Assembly (NCBI GenBank): GCA_022264855.1
Contig: JABYQU010000006.1
Span: 186,001-250,000, forward strand
Source: Lenzites betulinus
Lineage: Eukaryota; Basidiomycota; Agaricomycetes; Polyporales; Polyporaceae
Reading direction: 5' to 3'
Length of the DNA: 64,000 bases
Position numbers and translations under genes: made by a program. Position 1 is the stretch's first letter; each line of letters opens with the position of its first letter. The notes beneath the pieces are model-generated. The model was not told the DNA's origin and did not search any database. It was given only the letters and a program-made list of their open reading frames with translations. This document shows positions 40,545 through 53,088 of this stretch, piece after piece.

Positions 40545-41493
40545 TGAGTTTGTAAATATGCAAGTACGTTTTGACGGTCCGTTAATTAGCCTATAGTTTT
40601 TGGGCGCTAGTTGCAAGCTTGTGTTACTGCTACTATGCTAGGTTACATTACTCAAGTGTTTTTACCGTACGCGCATACTTAAGTAGGCGAGTCCTCCAGC
40701 TCGTGCCAGCTCAGGCTCGTGCCATACATGAGGAGTGCCATATTGTGACCCCTTCACGACTTCCAGGATTCTAAGATCACGTCCGAATCGTGCGGCTCTG
40801 ACATGTGCGTACGTCCCTGCCAGGCGATTATCAGTCATTCTTCTTCGGCTTCTGACATTGTGTTACGGATACCGTAGTACATGAGCGACATCATCGTCGT
40901 CGTCGATGAGCGGGTGAGGGAATCGGGCCGCCGCAAGGAGCGACCACCAGTCCACGGGTCGGACATAGTGAGTGCTAGAATTTCTGCTGTTACAATTATA
41001 CTCACACGGAAGGTAGATGTCTATGGGTCCAAATGTGTAGACGCCCGCGAAATCATGATCATAGGATTGCTCCCGACCACAATATTGTGCAGGGCGGCTC
41101 TGTCGGACCCTCTGCCAGCAGGTCTCCGTGGCTAGCAGTCGCTATGGCCCTGTATATGCCGACATTGCTCTCGTCGGCTCCTTCAAGTGACGACGCTCTG
41201 CTCGCCTGAGGTGTTTACCAGAACGCGAGAATGTGGCGCGCCGGCCTTCAAGTCGCTGCTCTGGCGACCGATTTGACGGCATTAGAAGAAGTTCCCTGGC
41301 ATGCATGCGAACTCTTGCAGACACATCGGGCTGCCACGATTGTATGTGCTTGCTGTCTCTTCCCTGCCCATTCTGACGCCTGGTGCAGGTACATAAACCC
41401 TGCAGAGCACGCCGCAAAACTTCAGCAGCAATCCACACCGCTCCTACTTATCAATCCTTCCAGTCTAGTCTCATCAGCATCTCTGCCGAGACC
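40545..41493. other. Upstream region of copy C
   Basis: 40545-40680 continues the spacer cut by the LINE and matches 9890-9960. From about 40680 the duplicated upstream region begins. No other gene is seen. Confidence 0.5.
41366..41398 (+). promoter_or_regulatory. Core promoter module of copy C
   Basis: CCCATTCTGACGCCTGG-type sequence followed by GTACATAAAC at 41389-41398, about 104 bp before the ATG. Confidence 0.6.
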
Positions 41494-42498
41494 ATGAGCA
41501 GCCCACACCACGCCGCCGCCGTCATCCTGGAGAGCATCCGCGTGTACACGGTGGACATGACCGGGGCGCGCAACATTACGCGCGACACGACCCTCGCGAA
41601 CGTCTCCCATCACGGCAACGTCAGTGTCTGCGTTATGCTATCGCGTCTGTCCCCGGACTGACAACGTTTTCAAATTTACTCGCAGGCCGTCGAGTACACC
41701 GTGCAGGGCGCACGGATCAATATGTCGGGCTGGACGAACGCTTTTATGGGGGTTCGTTGTCTGCACCCTCGAAGTTCTCGTGTGAACTCGGTCTCTGACG
41801 TGCGACGCAGCTCGAGCGCACGCCCTTTGACGACGACACCACGACGCGCGCCGTCGCCGACTTCACCGGCGCCGTCACCGTCTACACGTAAGTCCCCCCT
41901 TCCCCCGTCTCCTGTCTGCGGTCCTACCGCTCTCCTTTCTCCCTGCATTGCTCTTGCTGACATCCATGGTACGGCAGGGACCTGATGATCGCGCTCATCG
42001 AGAAACATGTCGGTCCCTTTCTCCCTTGCGCACACACCGACACATCGCTGACCACGAGGAATGTACCACAGGACGTACTCACCTCAGAGAACAGCCCCTC
42101 CGCCCCGGACGGTGCGGACATTGGCTTGGAGATCACCTTCCTCTATATCACTATGACGGTGCGTTTCTCGCCTCTTGCCTACCTAGGCCAAGCGCGCGCA
42201 TTCTGACGAGACCCCCCCTCCTTCCCTCGTACAGGCTCTGGTGGGGTGGCTCCGCGCGTTCGCGCCGACGCGCGTGGACGAGATAAATGCGCAAGGGGTG
42301 AGTCGGTTGCGATTCATTGGCTCAGAGATGCGACCTTGCGTGCGATTTTGACGCTGACGTCGCGCACACCGTCTACAGCAACTTGCACGGGATGCGTTTG
42401 ATCTCGCTGCGAAGCACTACCCGCGCCCGACCGCGAGGGGCCCCGAGCAGTCCAATGTCGTCCAGGTCGGCAGGGAGGTGAAGGTCTGCCACCCTTAA
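41494..42498 (+). CDS. Unrecognised family protein, copy C, shortened C terminus
   Basis: Exons 41494-41619, 41686-41751, 41811-41887, 41978-42008, 42072-42158, 42235-42297 and 42379-42498 give 189 aa. The first six exons keep the exact family lengths. In exon 7 the protein stops after GREVKVCHP, where copies A and B continue with about seven more residues (ending EAPARK). The sequence past the TAA still resembles that tail out of frame, so a small indel or point change truncated it. Divergence from A/B is higher here (for example VYTVDMTGARNITRDTTLAN). The gene is probably still functional because only the extreme tail is lost. It was the next tandem unit after copy B before the LINE block inserted. 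Confidence 0.75.
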
Positions 42499-43235
42499 GT
42501 CTAGGCATCCGCTCGTAAGTGAGCGGGCACCAGTACTCAGGTGTAGTCGAGGTCAAAGTTGTGTTTGTATGCACGTGGCGCCCGTCACTAGATTCACAAC
42601 CCTGCGTAGGGTTTCTTTTGTTTTTTGAGTGTCGTTCTTGATACGATGAATTCATCGAGTAGCGCTTTCGCCCGGGGGTCTCGTGTGCCGTGATAGATGA
42701 ACAAACGTTCTTCCAGCCGTTCCATACTGTACCGCATATAGGTGAGTGCCCTCTACCTCTTTTCGCCCCGCAGCAGCCGCTAACCGCGCTGCTTAGACCC
42801 CAGCCCTTTGGCCCCCGGCAGCTCTTCCAAGCCCACTGTCCCCAGCGCACCGAACATAGCATCGCAGTCCCATGTCGCCCCGTCATATGCTGCTCCCCGT
42901 GATCGGTCTGCACATCTTGAGCTCCGGTCCAACTGAGGTAATGAGGCACACCGGCATTCCGCCGACATTCACCGGGGGCTCCGGGGGCGACAACTGAGTT
43001 TGGCGGGTCCTGTTAGGGGCACGTTTGTGTCTTCCAGGGAATCTTGTGTCGGGCGGGTGTGAGTAACCCGCGGACTCGAGGCAAAGTGTGTTGAGCCATG
43101 TCTCTGGCTCGCGAACTAGCCGTCTTGCGTGAGGCACTGGGGAACATATAAAAGCGTGCAACGACGGAGCTGATGCTACAGGCTGGCAGCCATTGACACA
43201 CACCATATCTAACCTCCCTTCAACAGCACAGCACA
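42499..43235. other. Spacer between copies C and D
   Basis: Duplicated 3' flank of copy C to about 42740, then unique sequence. A TATA-like CATATAAAAG (43145-43154) lies about 90 bp before copy D. No other gene is seen. Confidence 0.5.
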
Positions 43236-44272
43236 ATGAGCGTCCAGCAGCACGCAGCGATCGTCATCCTCGAGAGCATCCACGTACTCACCGTGAACAC
43301 AGCCGGGATACGCAGCATCACGCGCGACGCCACTCTCGGCAACGTCTCCAGCCAGGGCCATGTGGGTGTCGCCTTTGTCCGAGTCATGCATGCACTGACA
43401 AAATCTGCTTGTATTCGCAGGCCGTCCAGTATAGCATGACCGGCGCGTTCGACACTCTTGCGGGCTGGGTTAACGCCATCTTCGAGGTACGTCCGTCGTC
43501 TGGTATGATCATGCTCAAAGCTCGAGTTGACTCGACCTTCTACGGATATAGCTGGACAGTACGCCCTTCGACGATAACGTTGCCCACAAGGTTGTCGTCG
43601 AATTCACAGCCTTCGTTCAGGCCTACTCGTAAGTATCATATCATCCCTCCCAAACACTGCCAAGTCCATTCGCTGACGTCTCTGCCGCAGAGGCCTCATG
43701 CTCGCCCTCATTGAGAAGCACGTCAGTCGTACCGCCCACTGCCTACAACCCTAACACTGACGATCTCATACGGCAGGGCGTGCTCACCTCGGCGCGAAGC
43801 CCCCTCGGCCCCGACGGCGCCATCATTGGCGAAGAGATCGCCTACCTGCAATTCGGGATCGCGGTACGTCACCGCTAGTCCGCCCGCTAATGTCAGCACC
43901 AGTTCTGACGAGATCCAACGAAAACTGCACAGGTGTTTGGGAGTTGGCTCACGGGCTACGTTCCGACGCGCGTCGTCGAGCTCGCCGCACAGGAGGTAAG
44001 TTCGCTTCCTCGGCGCAGCGGCCACCGTGAATGGGGCGGCGGGCTACGCTCAGTCCTCCTAAGGGGGCCCTGAGACGTGCCAATCTGAGTGTCGGTGCAG
44101 TACTGACTCACCCATTGTGTTACGGCCCCGCCCTTTACAGAAACTCGCGATGGAGGCGTTCGAGAAGGCCGCGGCGAAGTACCCGAAGCCTAACGGCGGC
44201 GAAGGCGTGAAGACGGGCGCGAGGCCCATCAAGGCTGCCGGCACGCTGCGCTTCCCCGAGCCGCCGAAGTGA
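43236..44272 (+). CDS. Unrecognised 193-aa family protein, copy D (diverged)
   Basis: Exons 43236-43361, 43421-43486, 43552-43628, 43691-43721, 43777-43863, 43933-43995 and 44141-44272 have lengths 126-66-77-31-87-63-132 and give 193 aa. It keeps the family frame (SVQQHAAIVILESIHVLTVN, SITRDATLGNVS, GWVNAIFE, ALIEKH, SPLGPDGAIIGEEIAYLQFG) but differs from A/B at many positions and has its own lysine-rich C terminus (EKAAAKYPKPNGGEG). All splice signals are canonical. Its promoter has a TATA-like box but not the CCCATTCTGACGCCT element, so it is probably an older duplicate with possibly different regulation. Confidence 0.8.
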
Positions 44273-45314
44273 GCTTCAGCTTGAGCTTGAGCTTTGGAGC
44301 AGCAAGCATACGATGGCTGAAGTCGTCATCCGTCTCAACACGGTCGAATATAGGCGATAGCCAGCTTCCCCATGGAATTGTCGTCGGATTCAACTCCGTT
44401 ATGTGGTGGCGCTGGTGGCAGCAGTAGCAAGGCATGTACTATGAAATGATTGCTGATTTAGTTTCTTGTGTTGCCCTTCAAGTGCTGTGTTGGGCGAAAA
44501 CAGTTCAACTCATACAAGCACGCCAGTGTGCGTCGCTGGCCGTTCCCATGGTAGTGAGAGAAGTGGGTCTATCGCGCCCGCCAAGTTTCCGTGCTCACCC
44601 TTGCTCAATCAAGTACTGCAGTCGTTAACTAAATGCTCGATATCAGATCGTTGAAGAGCTCTACAGTTGAGACCATAACCCCGCTTGTCGTATAGCTCAG
44701 TAATGTTACCGTTGAGCACCGTACTAAGTAGACTCGGATGCCATCTGTCATGGTGCCCGAGTCCGCCGCGGCCGGCGACGCTCGGATGCATCTGTCGTCG
44801 GTCGCGCTGCTTTATGAACGATGAAAGCTAACAATCTGTTTGAGTTTGACAAAACTGTATCATCTTCTATTAGATGTGCCAGAAGTGATAAGTGTGTACA
44901 GCGTTCAATTATCGGTAGCCATGGTCTCTGCAGCAACAAGTTCTGCTCAGCCTGAGCGGGAACTTGAAGGAGCCTTTTCATTTCAGTTTAAACGTTGTGC
45001 CGTATCACGTTCATTAATGAAGCTGGCCGACCCGGATTCAGTTCCTGCAGTAAGCTGTGCATGCGCAACACAAGAAGGCGAGCGGTGCGGTGTTCATCTC
45101 GCGCCCTGATGATCTCAGAAGAAATGTTGAGTGCTGTCAAACGATGAGACAGTTGGTGAATGCCCCCCAAATGATACTTATCACGACACACTTTCTACTA
45201 GATGACCCACTGGGCATTCTTTCTACTCATCCAACTACCCCCCAATCCCGGCCCTGGTCTCACACATATAGGCTGCCAGTGCTACCGGTGTGTATTATTG
45301 ACCAACTCCTGAGA
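44273..45314. other. Intergenic, nothing recognised
   Basis: No convincing gene. In-frame codons extend upstream of the DM9 gene's chosen ATG as far as about 45057, but without a good start; an extra 5' exon of that gene could lie here. Confidence 0.4.
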
Positions 45315-46198
45315 ATGACCTGTGGTATACGCCCCCGCCCCCATTCGGCCCTCGCTGGGGATTCGTCTTCCTCGATTGAAGAAGACCTGGTCACTGAGGA
45401 GAAGGACGATGACCCAGACGCAATAACAGTCGTCCCGAGCGACAGCCCGCACTCGACGAGTCCGAGTCCCCAGGTCTCCCCTTTCGCTTTCGCTTCCTCC
45501 CTAACCTCGCCCTTACCGCCGAGTTCCAAACGGAACATTATCCCTGCATACTTCAAGCGGCCCCGATGCAAGTCCGCGGCGAACTCGCCCCCTTCCACAT
45601 CGTCCCCACCCAGATCGCCCTTCTCTAGGCTCTTGCGCTCTACGACTGAGCTTCCCGCCGAAACCGCGGCGCACACCGTCACCATCCCACGCGCAGACAT
45701 CACACCGTTGCCAGTACACCGGCTCGGTGCGCCCGCCGCATACGACGTCGACGGGCGCACCCCGCTCTACCTCGGCACGGCACATGCGGCGTTTGGTGGG
45801 CTGCACCCGTGCAAGATACAGCCCGGCGCGCTGTGGCCAGCAGCACTCGTCGTGCACGCGGGACGCGAGCACTCGCACGGGGGGCGTGTTGATGTGCTCG
45901 TCGTCGACGTGCACGCGATGGAGTGGGTTCCGGCGCGGGACGGGGAGGTGCCCAGGGGGCGCAGGCCAGTCGTCGGCGGGTGCGAAGCGGACGGGAGGGT
46001 GCTGTTTTACGCTATGGCGCCCGTTGAGAAGGTGTGGGTGCCAGGGAAAACTGGACGGCATTTGGTGCGTGTGTGATACATGCGTGTTGCGCAACGCATG
46101 CAGGGCGTGCTGACGGGTCTCATGTCATGCAGGCTGGGGCGTGTGTTCCTTGTGGGGGGAAGGAGCATGTGGTGCTGGAGGGATATGAAATTTTGTGA
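45315..46198 (+). CDS. DM9 / DUF3421 repeat protein
   Basis: Exons 45315-46064 and 46133-46198 give about 271 aa. The N-terminal half (to about residue 120) is serine/proline-rich and low in complexity. The C-terminal half has DM9/DUF3421 features: AAYDVDGRTPLYLGTAHAAF with a GGLHPCKI continuation, a GGCEADGRVLFYAMA repeat, and CVPCGGKEHVVLEGYEIL at the end, the last part supplied by exon 2. DM9 proteins are small lectin-like or stress-associated proteins in animals and are common but uncharacterised in fungi. The start is uncertain: the ATG at 45315 is the first one that avoids implausible sequence, and the frame is open further upstream. Confidence 0.72.
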
Positions 46199-46518
46199 GT
46201 GTCCTCGCGCTGGGTAGTATTCTCAGCAGGATATGGCTCACCGACTGCAAATCTGATAGATGCTGGCGGGACTGATTTGATTAATACTTGGATGGTTCGT
46301 ACAAAATTATACTCTAAAATATGTTGTACAGAACCAGTCGCAGACGGAAAGCAAATCCAACAAGTGATCAAAGACTGAGTGCCCGGACTCGAAAAAGATA
46401 CTCGAGAACACATGAAATGAAGACAGTCATAAGAAACGGTTGTTGGGACTCTGAGGAGTAGCAGGGTACACATGGGCCATGAACGATCGAGGTCGGGGAG
46501 CGCGCCGTAGAGGGGAGG
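46199..46518. other. Convergent 3' region between the DM9 gene and P450
   Basis: About 320 bp between two converging stop codons. It is AT-rich in the middle (about 46270-46330), as expected for 3' ends. Nothing else is seen. Confidence 0.5.
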
Positions 46519-48739
46519 CTACATGTCGTCTTCCTGTGCGAGTATGAGGGCTTTTGCCTTCTCCGAGCGAGGCGTGAACGTGCACTTGAAGGGTTCCGGA
46601 CGGCTGTAAGAGAAGAATATACATGTCAGTCATTGTCTGACATCGCGCACGGGAAAAGGACGTGTACCTGACTGCGGCCGCGGTGTATTTTACGTTGTCC
46701 GCAGTGATAAGCTCGCCCGCGGGGGTCGTTGGGTTGGCGATGTCGTAGACGGATAGTAGCATTGCCATGACCATTAGTACGGAAGACTCAGCCAGATATA
46801 TTCCCGGGCAGATCCTGATTGTCGTCCAGGATGAAGGTCAGAGACATTCATTACGACTCGTATGAGAAGAGTACGAGCCACTCACCGCCGACCGAAGCCA
46901 AAGGCGATCTTGCGTGGGTCAAACTCAGGCTCCTTGCCGTCCTTCGCGAGGAACCGGTCCGGGTTAAACTCAAACGGATTGCTGTAAGTATCTGGATCGT
47001 GCAACAGTTTCCTGAAAGGTTTTAGCTTAAACACGTCCATAGTAATCAAGGGAGAATGTATCTTACCATTGGTTAATGAGGATGGTGGTGCCCTTCGGAA
47101 TGTAGTAGCCGTTGTAGTAGTCGTCTTCCAACACAGCGCGAGGAATACCTGTAAAGTGCATTTACATCAGCCCGAAGCGTCGCAAGTGGAAGTTTTTGTC
47201 ATATTCAAAATCGCACCATTGGGGGCGACGGGGTTCCATCGAAGAACCTCGAGGAAAAACGCGTACAAGTACGGCAGCTGCGCCGAGTCCAGATCTGCGC
47301 ATGTCGGTAGGCGATCAGTCCCCACAACTGCGTCGAGTTCTTCCTGCGCCTTTTTCTGCATCGCTGGGTAGAATGCAGCGGCCAATATAAAGCTTTGTTC
47401 AGCAGAAACCGTCTGAGAGCGATGGCAGACAGAAATAAGGCTCCGGACCACGGCAATGACTGACTCGTGACTCACTGTATCTGCCCCGCCGGCGTAAATC
47501 ACCGCCGCCGACATTTTGATGGAATACTCTGCCTCGGGCGAAGTGTTTTTAGATAGCATGGAGGACGTAAAGCTAAAGGCTGCCTTTCCCAGAGCCTGAT
47601 ATCACATCGCCGTGGAATGAGCACGTACCGTCATGCATCCATGACGTTAAACCGCTCACCATCTGCTCCTTCACAAATTGATAGGGTATTTCGGCCATCC
47701 TGTCCATGTTCGCCTTGTATTCCTTGCCCTTGCGTTTCCAGCCAGCGCCTGGCATCCACTCCGGCACATAGCGCACTATCACAGAAGATGATACGATCAG
47801 AATCATTCCGTACTGCTCACATCTATTGCTCCCCGGGACAGCCGAAGAAGCACAAAAATAAGACTTACAGAATGGAAGAGAGTCGACATAATATGCGCCA
47901 GGCAGCGTGACCTGCGCCGCCTGCTCTGAGACGTCTTCGATGATCTTTATCAGCGGGTCGGTGCGAGGCTTTGCCTTGTACCCGTACGCGATCATCAATA
48001 CTGCATTTCCAGCCATCCTGAGAGACAGAACATGCCACACCGGCAGTTATCAGCGAATTAGGCTCAGAGTATAACCATGCCCTCTGCCACTGCCACATTG
48101 AAACCATGGCAGGGCGCGTGCGCGCAGAGGCGGAAGAATGAGATGAGGACGCACTGGCGAAGTTCGCCTTGTATATCGCTGGGGTCATGCAGCAACCGCC
48201 GTAGCAACAGCCCGGTCTGTTTTTCGAGGACGGGTGCGAATTGTTGAACGGTTTTGCGGGATCCGAGCACTCGCGCCATGAGGCGGCGGTGTTCGCGGAA
48301 CTGATCTCCATACGGCGACAGTACGAGGAGCTGGTCCCAGCCGACGACTTCACCGGCCATGATCAGACGAGGGCGATCTGAATAGAGTACCGATCGCGAT
48401 TGCTTCTCGAGCAGCTCGCAAGCGTGCGTTAGTGAGTTGACGACCAGTAGCCGCCGTCCGAGCAAATTAAGCATTATGAGGTCTCCTGGGGGACAAGGGA
48501 GTAGTAAGTGGCCGTCACATGCGCGCAGCGTTGCGTGAGGACGTACCGTACTTCTCACTCCATTGAGCAAAGACTATCCAGGACCGTTCCAAGGGGACGT
48601 CAAGTAGGTTTCCAATTAGAGGCCAACCTGGAGGACCTGGAGCGGTAGGTAGGCGACGTCTCCGGTCAACTGCGACCTTGGCAGCGAGGACGAGCAGCAC
48701 AACAACTGCCGCATGCCACGCGGTGAAGAGGTCGTTCAT
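46519..48739 (-). CDS. Cytochrome P450 monooxygenase
   Basis: Ten exons (48739-48547, 48485-48155, 48017-47869, 47775-47660, 47595-47476, 47412-47217, 47148-47067, 47011-46886, 46814-46668, 46603-46519) join in phase to 514 aa. An N-terminal membrane anchor (AWHAAVVVLLVLAAKVAV) is followed by a proline-rich hinge (PTAPGPPGWPLIGNLL). The I-helix AGGADT is at about 298-303, ExxR is E358-V-L-R361, the FNPDRF motif is in exon 8, and the haem-binding FGFGRRICPG puts the cysteine at residue 440. It is an ER-bound mono-oxygenase resembling the large basidiomycete groups once annotated as O-methylsterigmatocystin oxidoreductase-like; substrate is not predictable. The start is the first ATG that leaves an intact anchor. 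Neighbouring genes do not form an obvious biosynthetic cluster. Confidence 0.9.
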
Positions 48740-50468
48740 GGTGCGAAAGTCCAAAATCGAGGCTGAAGAAAATGTGTTCCTGACAGAATGAACGTCCTGT
48801 TAAATAAATGAGCCCACAGACTGACCTTTTCCCGGCGTCCCGCCCCGCATATTGCGAGCTCGTTCGCAACATGCTGATGAGCGGGTAGACCCAGGACCCT
48901 GCGTTGTTCCTGGACACTCCAGAGCCGACGGAATCGGCCCCTATGGTACTAGCGTACATATATCCAGATGGACCGGATATGATCACTTCAGGAGTTCGTG
49001 TCGGGATTCCAGTTCAGTATGGCGCCGACAATGTCCGAATTCCTGTGTGGCACCAATTGAATATGCGCGATAACAGTCCCTATGCCAGTGGTAGATGTCT
49101 AGAAGCTCGGGCCCTCTTCCATCAGTCTCTAGGCGACTGGCGAGCCGGATGACTGCGGCACTGCAACGGGCATATCCTTTTCTGCGATATTAAGGTTTAA
49201 GGCACATTGATAAGCGTCTTGCCCACTTTAAAGTCAGTCTGCTAGTAGCATGCATGCGAGTCTCCCGCATGCCATATGTCATTGAGTCCAAGGCGCATAA
49301 AGTCGCGCTCACAGGTTGTAGCGCGACGAAAGTCGCTTTGAGTGTCCTATGGGCAAACCACGCCGAGATCAAGGCACTCTTACAATAAGCGTCGCATTGC
49401 AGTGTTGATTCGGGTTGCTGAGGTGTGTGCTGGCGGGACTGAGTACTGATGCTCGAACGTTCAAAATAAGTAACTGTACATTGAGTTGAGGGGGACTCTG
49501 ATTTGAACATTACTCACTGGCACAGGAATACGACGCGTCGCTCCTCCGGGGAGTACGACCTACCAACGTTGACGTGTAGAGGCTCAACCGTGTACGCCGT
49601 ACGATCTGGTGGCCAATGACCGGAAGTTTGACCATGCTCACTCGGAGGTGATTGATCTGTGGATATAAATTCTGCAGCCTCGCGCTACGAAATCGCCCCA
49701 AGGGGGATAATAGTAGCGCTCAAACACACGATAAGTAGCATAGAGTAGCATCTCAAATCTCAGATCTCACGACTGAGTCGAATCCCTGGAAACTCCTGGC
49801 TGGACAATCATGTTCGTCCAACTTTGTGCGTTCAACTGCACACGTAGATCAGTACATAGTTATAACTGCGTGCCCATCAATCAATAATCAAAACCCACCG
49901 ATATCGCCATCCCTGAACGTTGAACATTGTAGCTTCAACCTTTTTAGCCTTGCGCACATCACGACGGACGATTCGTCAACAATCTGAGCCGCAGCAGGTG
50001 CATTGAACGATAGGTGCTCTTATACCGTGTGTCATGCTATCATCGCAGCTGGAGTTGATGAGTGCGTCGCTGAAGGTCGCTGAGCGCTTCTGACGAGTTC
50101 TGACAGTAGCGGTTAAATAATATTGGATGAGCTTGTTTTTGTATCTGATCTTGCAAACTATTGAAAGGCAGTTGAATACTACTACCTAGTGTGTCTGACT
50201 GGATAAGTGGCAAGGTCTTGCACAGCCACAGTAGTGCGATGCTAGTAGTGTAGGCTACCTGTAGAAAATCACGAGTAATAGATGGGCTATGGAACTTCAT
50301 TCCGCTAACAGTACTTGGTAGCACCGCTCACACATCTTCGCACTGCTCGACCTTCACGCTCTCTACCTGCACTCTACTCTGCTGCTTCTGTTACACGAAG
50401 GATCAAGGCACAGTGACAGTAGCTCGCTTAGGGTAGACTGAGACGTCAACTAGGGCTATAATCTGAGG
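48740..50468. other. 1.7-kb intergenic region
   Basis: The shared upstream region of the P450 (minus) and AP-1 beta (plus) genes. No conserved coding segment, tRNA or repeat is recognised. Confidence 0.45.
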
Positions 50469-53088
50469 ATGTCTAATTTCCGCGCACCACCTCGCAAGGG
50501 GGAGAACTTCGAGCTCGCTGCCGATCTGAACAGCGAATACAAAGACAAGCGGAAGGATGCGATCAAGCGGGTGATTGCGAACATGACCGTTGGCAAGGGT
50601 AAGCACAGTCGTGTGTCTAGCAGAATCGCTCTGAACCGATGCATAAGACGTCAGCGGTCTCTTTCCCGACGTCCTCAAGAACATGCAAACGGATGACCTG
50701 GAGCAGAAGAAGCTTGTCTATCTCTACCTCATGAACTATGCAAAAACGCAGCCCGAGCTCGTCATCCTGGCTGTAAACACGTTCGTCAAGGACACCGATG
50801 ACCCGAACCCGCTGGTACGCGCCCTCGCGATCCGGACCATGGGTTGTCTGCGCGCGCAGAAGATCATCGACTATCTGTGCGATCCGCTTCAGAAGTGTCT
50901 GAAGGATGACAATCCCTACGTTCGCAAGACGGCTGCTCTTTGCGTTGCGAAACTGTACGACCTCAAACCGGAGCTAGTAATCGAGAACGGGTTCTTAGAG
51001 CAGCTGCGGGACATGATCGCGGACAGCAATCCGATGGTGAGCCTGCCTTCCCACTATCACCTCGAAGGACTTCTCACAGTATGCAGGTGGTCGCGAATAC
51101 GGTCACAGCGTTGACGGATATCCACATCGCGGCGGTCGCAGCAGGCACCCCCAGAGACCAATTCCCAATCACGACCGAAATCGTGAACAAGCTTCTTGTT
51201 GCGCTTAACGAGTGTTCAGAGTGGGGTCGGGTGGCTATACTCAACGTGCTCTCTCGGTATGAAGCAGAGGATAGTGGAGAAAGTGAGCACATATGCGAGC
51301 GCGTGGTACCCCAGTTTCAACACGCCAATGCGAGTGTTGTCCTCTCTGCCATCAAGGTAAGTTCAAATCAGTGTATGCTCGTACGCGTTGTGCGTCTGGA
51401 GCTCAGGCCCGCAGGTGGTCATGATTCACATGCGCGGCATCCAAGCAGAGAACGCAACGAAGACCTTGGTGAGGAAGATGGCGCCGCCCTTGGTCACTTT
51501 GCTCTCCAACCCTCCGGAGGTCCAATGGGTCGCGTTGCGTAACATCAACCTCCTGCTACAGAAGCGGTCAGACATCCTCTCAAACGAGATGCGTGTCTTC
51601 TTCTGCAAGTACAATGACCCGCTATATGTCAAGGTCGAAAAGCTCGATATTATGGTGCGGCTGGCCAGTGACAAGAATGTCGATCCACTGCTCAGCGAGT
51701 TGAAAGAGTGTGTTGACATCTCGTGATATTTGCCTGGTGCTGAACATAGACGTAGGTACGCCCAGGAAGTCGACGTTGACTTCGTCCGGAGGAGTATCAA
51801 GGCAATTGGCCAGACAGCAGTCAAGATCGATGAAGCTGCTGAGCGATGTGTTAACGTGCTCCTGGATCTCATCGCCTCGCGCGTCAGCTACGTTGTGCAG
51901 GAGGCAGTGGTAATCATGAAGGTTTGTCGCGGTTTTCTACCACTAGCGCTGAGGTCCCGCTGACGTGTAGCACTCACTCTGCGCAGGACATTTTCCGAAA
52001 ATACCCATCGACATATGAAGGCGTTATTCCAACGCTGTGCGCCAATCTTGACGAACTCGACGAGCCGGAGGCGAAGGCTTCGCTAATCTGGATTATCGGC
52101 GAGTACGCGAAGAAGATCGACAATGCCGATGAACTCCTCGGTATCTTCGTGGACACCTTCACAGAAGAGTCGTATCCTGTGCGTCCCAATTATGTTAACG
52201 TTACATATACAATGCTCACGTTCATCGCATACGCGCAGGTGCAATTACAAACGTTGACGGCGGTTGTCAAGCTCTACTTGCAGAAGCCAGATAGCTCGCA
52301 AGGTCTGGTGCAGAAGATCTTGAACACGGCAACCAAGGACTGCGACTCACCAGATGTTCGTGACCGCGCATACATATACTGGAGATTGCTGTCGACAGAC
52401 CCTGGCGCTGCCAAGGTACACTTCCCCAGTGTTCACGTCGTTGTCGTAATGCTCACTGTCTCCTCAGGCTGTGGTACTTGCCATCCGGCCTCCTATCACG
52501 ATTCCACGCACCACTGTTACGACGGCATTGCTAGACGAGCTGCTGGGCGAGATTCCGTTACTGGCGAGTGTATACCACAAACCCGCAGAAACGTTTGTCG
52601 GACGGGGACGGATTGGAGCGGACGCGGTGCAGAAGAAGGAGTAAGTTTACACCCACCGTATCTGCTACCGACAAGGTAAACTAATTGCTGTGTCTCACAG
52701 ATTGGGCGACGATCGGCTCGCAACGCAAAAGGCACTGCAGACTGTCGCGGCGGGCCAGCAGGCCGAAAACCTACTAGACTTCGATGACGATGCACCGAAC
52801 GACGGCCAACCATCTGGCCTTGCTGCCACGACCATGCTCACCTCAACACCGGGAGCAGCCAATCTACTCTCAGGAACATCGGTCAACCCGCTCGATGACC
52901 TCGTCTCCATCTTTGGAAACTCAGGTCTCGGAACAACGCCTGCCGCACCTGCGAACGGCAACGCAATGAGCGGCTTCGGTTTCGGGGCTTCGCCCGTAAC
53001 ACCGTCGGTCCTTCAGCCAGCGACACCCATGGTTCCACAGCAACAACCAGCCTCGGCACCGCAGGACGATCTACTAGGCCTATTCTAG
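50469..53088 (+). CDS. apl2: AP-1 complex subunit beta (beta-adaptin)
   Basis: Nine exons (50469-50598, 50648-51036, 51087-51356, 51415-51707, 51756-51921, 51987-52178, 52239-52415, 52468-52640, 52701-53088) give 725 aa, close to the length of yeast Apl2. Adaptin beta is a subunit of the clathrin adaptor at the trans-Golgi and endosomes. The armadillo-like trunk is plain: [59 protein letters not shown] and [21 protein letters not shown] clathrin box LLDFD is at residues 621-625 and a second acidic DDLLGLF closes the protein. The appendage (ear) domain of animal beta subunits is absent, as in other fungi. The assignment to AP-1 rather than AP-2 rests on overall resemblance. Confidence 0.92.

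Larger units (their letters stand above)
40680..42740 (+). repeat. Segmental duplication, unit C
   Basis: Third copy of the family unit, more diverged than A and B but with the same order of upstream landmarks, promoter module, seven exons and a GATGAATTCATCGAGTAGCG 3' flank (about 42644). Confidence 0.75.

Noticed and set aside
44273..45314. Short plus-strand frames upstream of the DM9 gene
   Set aside because: No good start, no conserved motif and no splice logic that links them convincingly to the DM9 exon.
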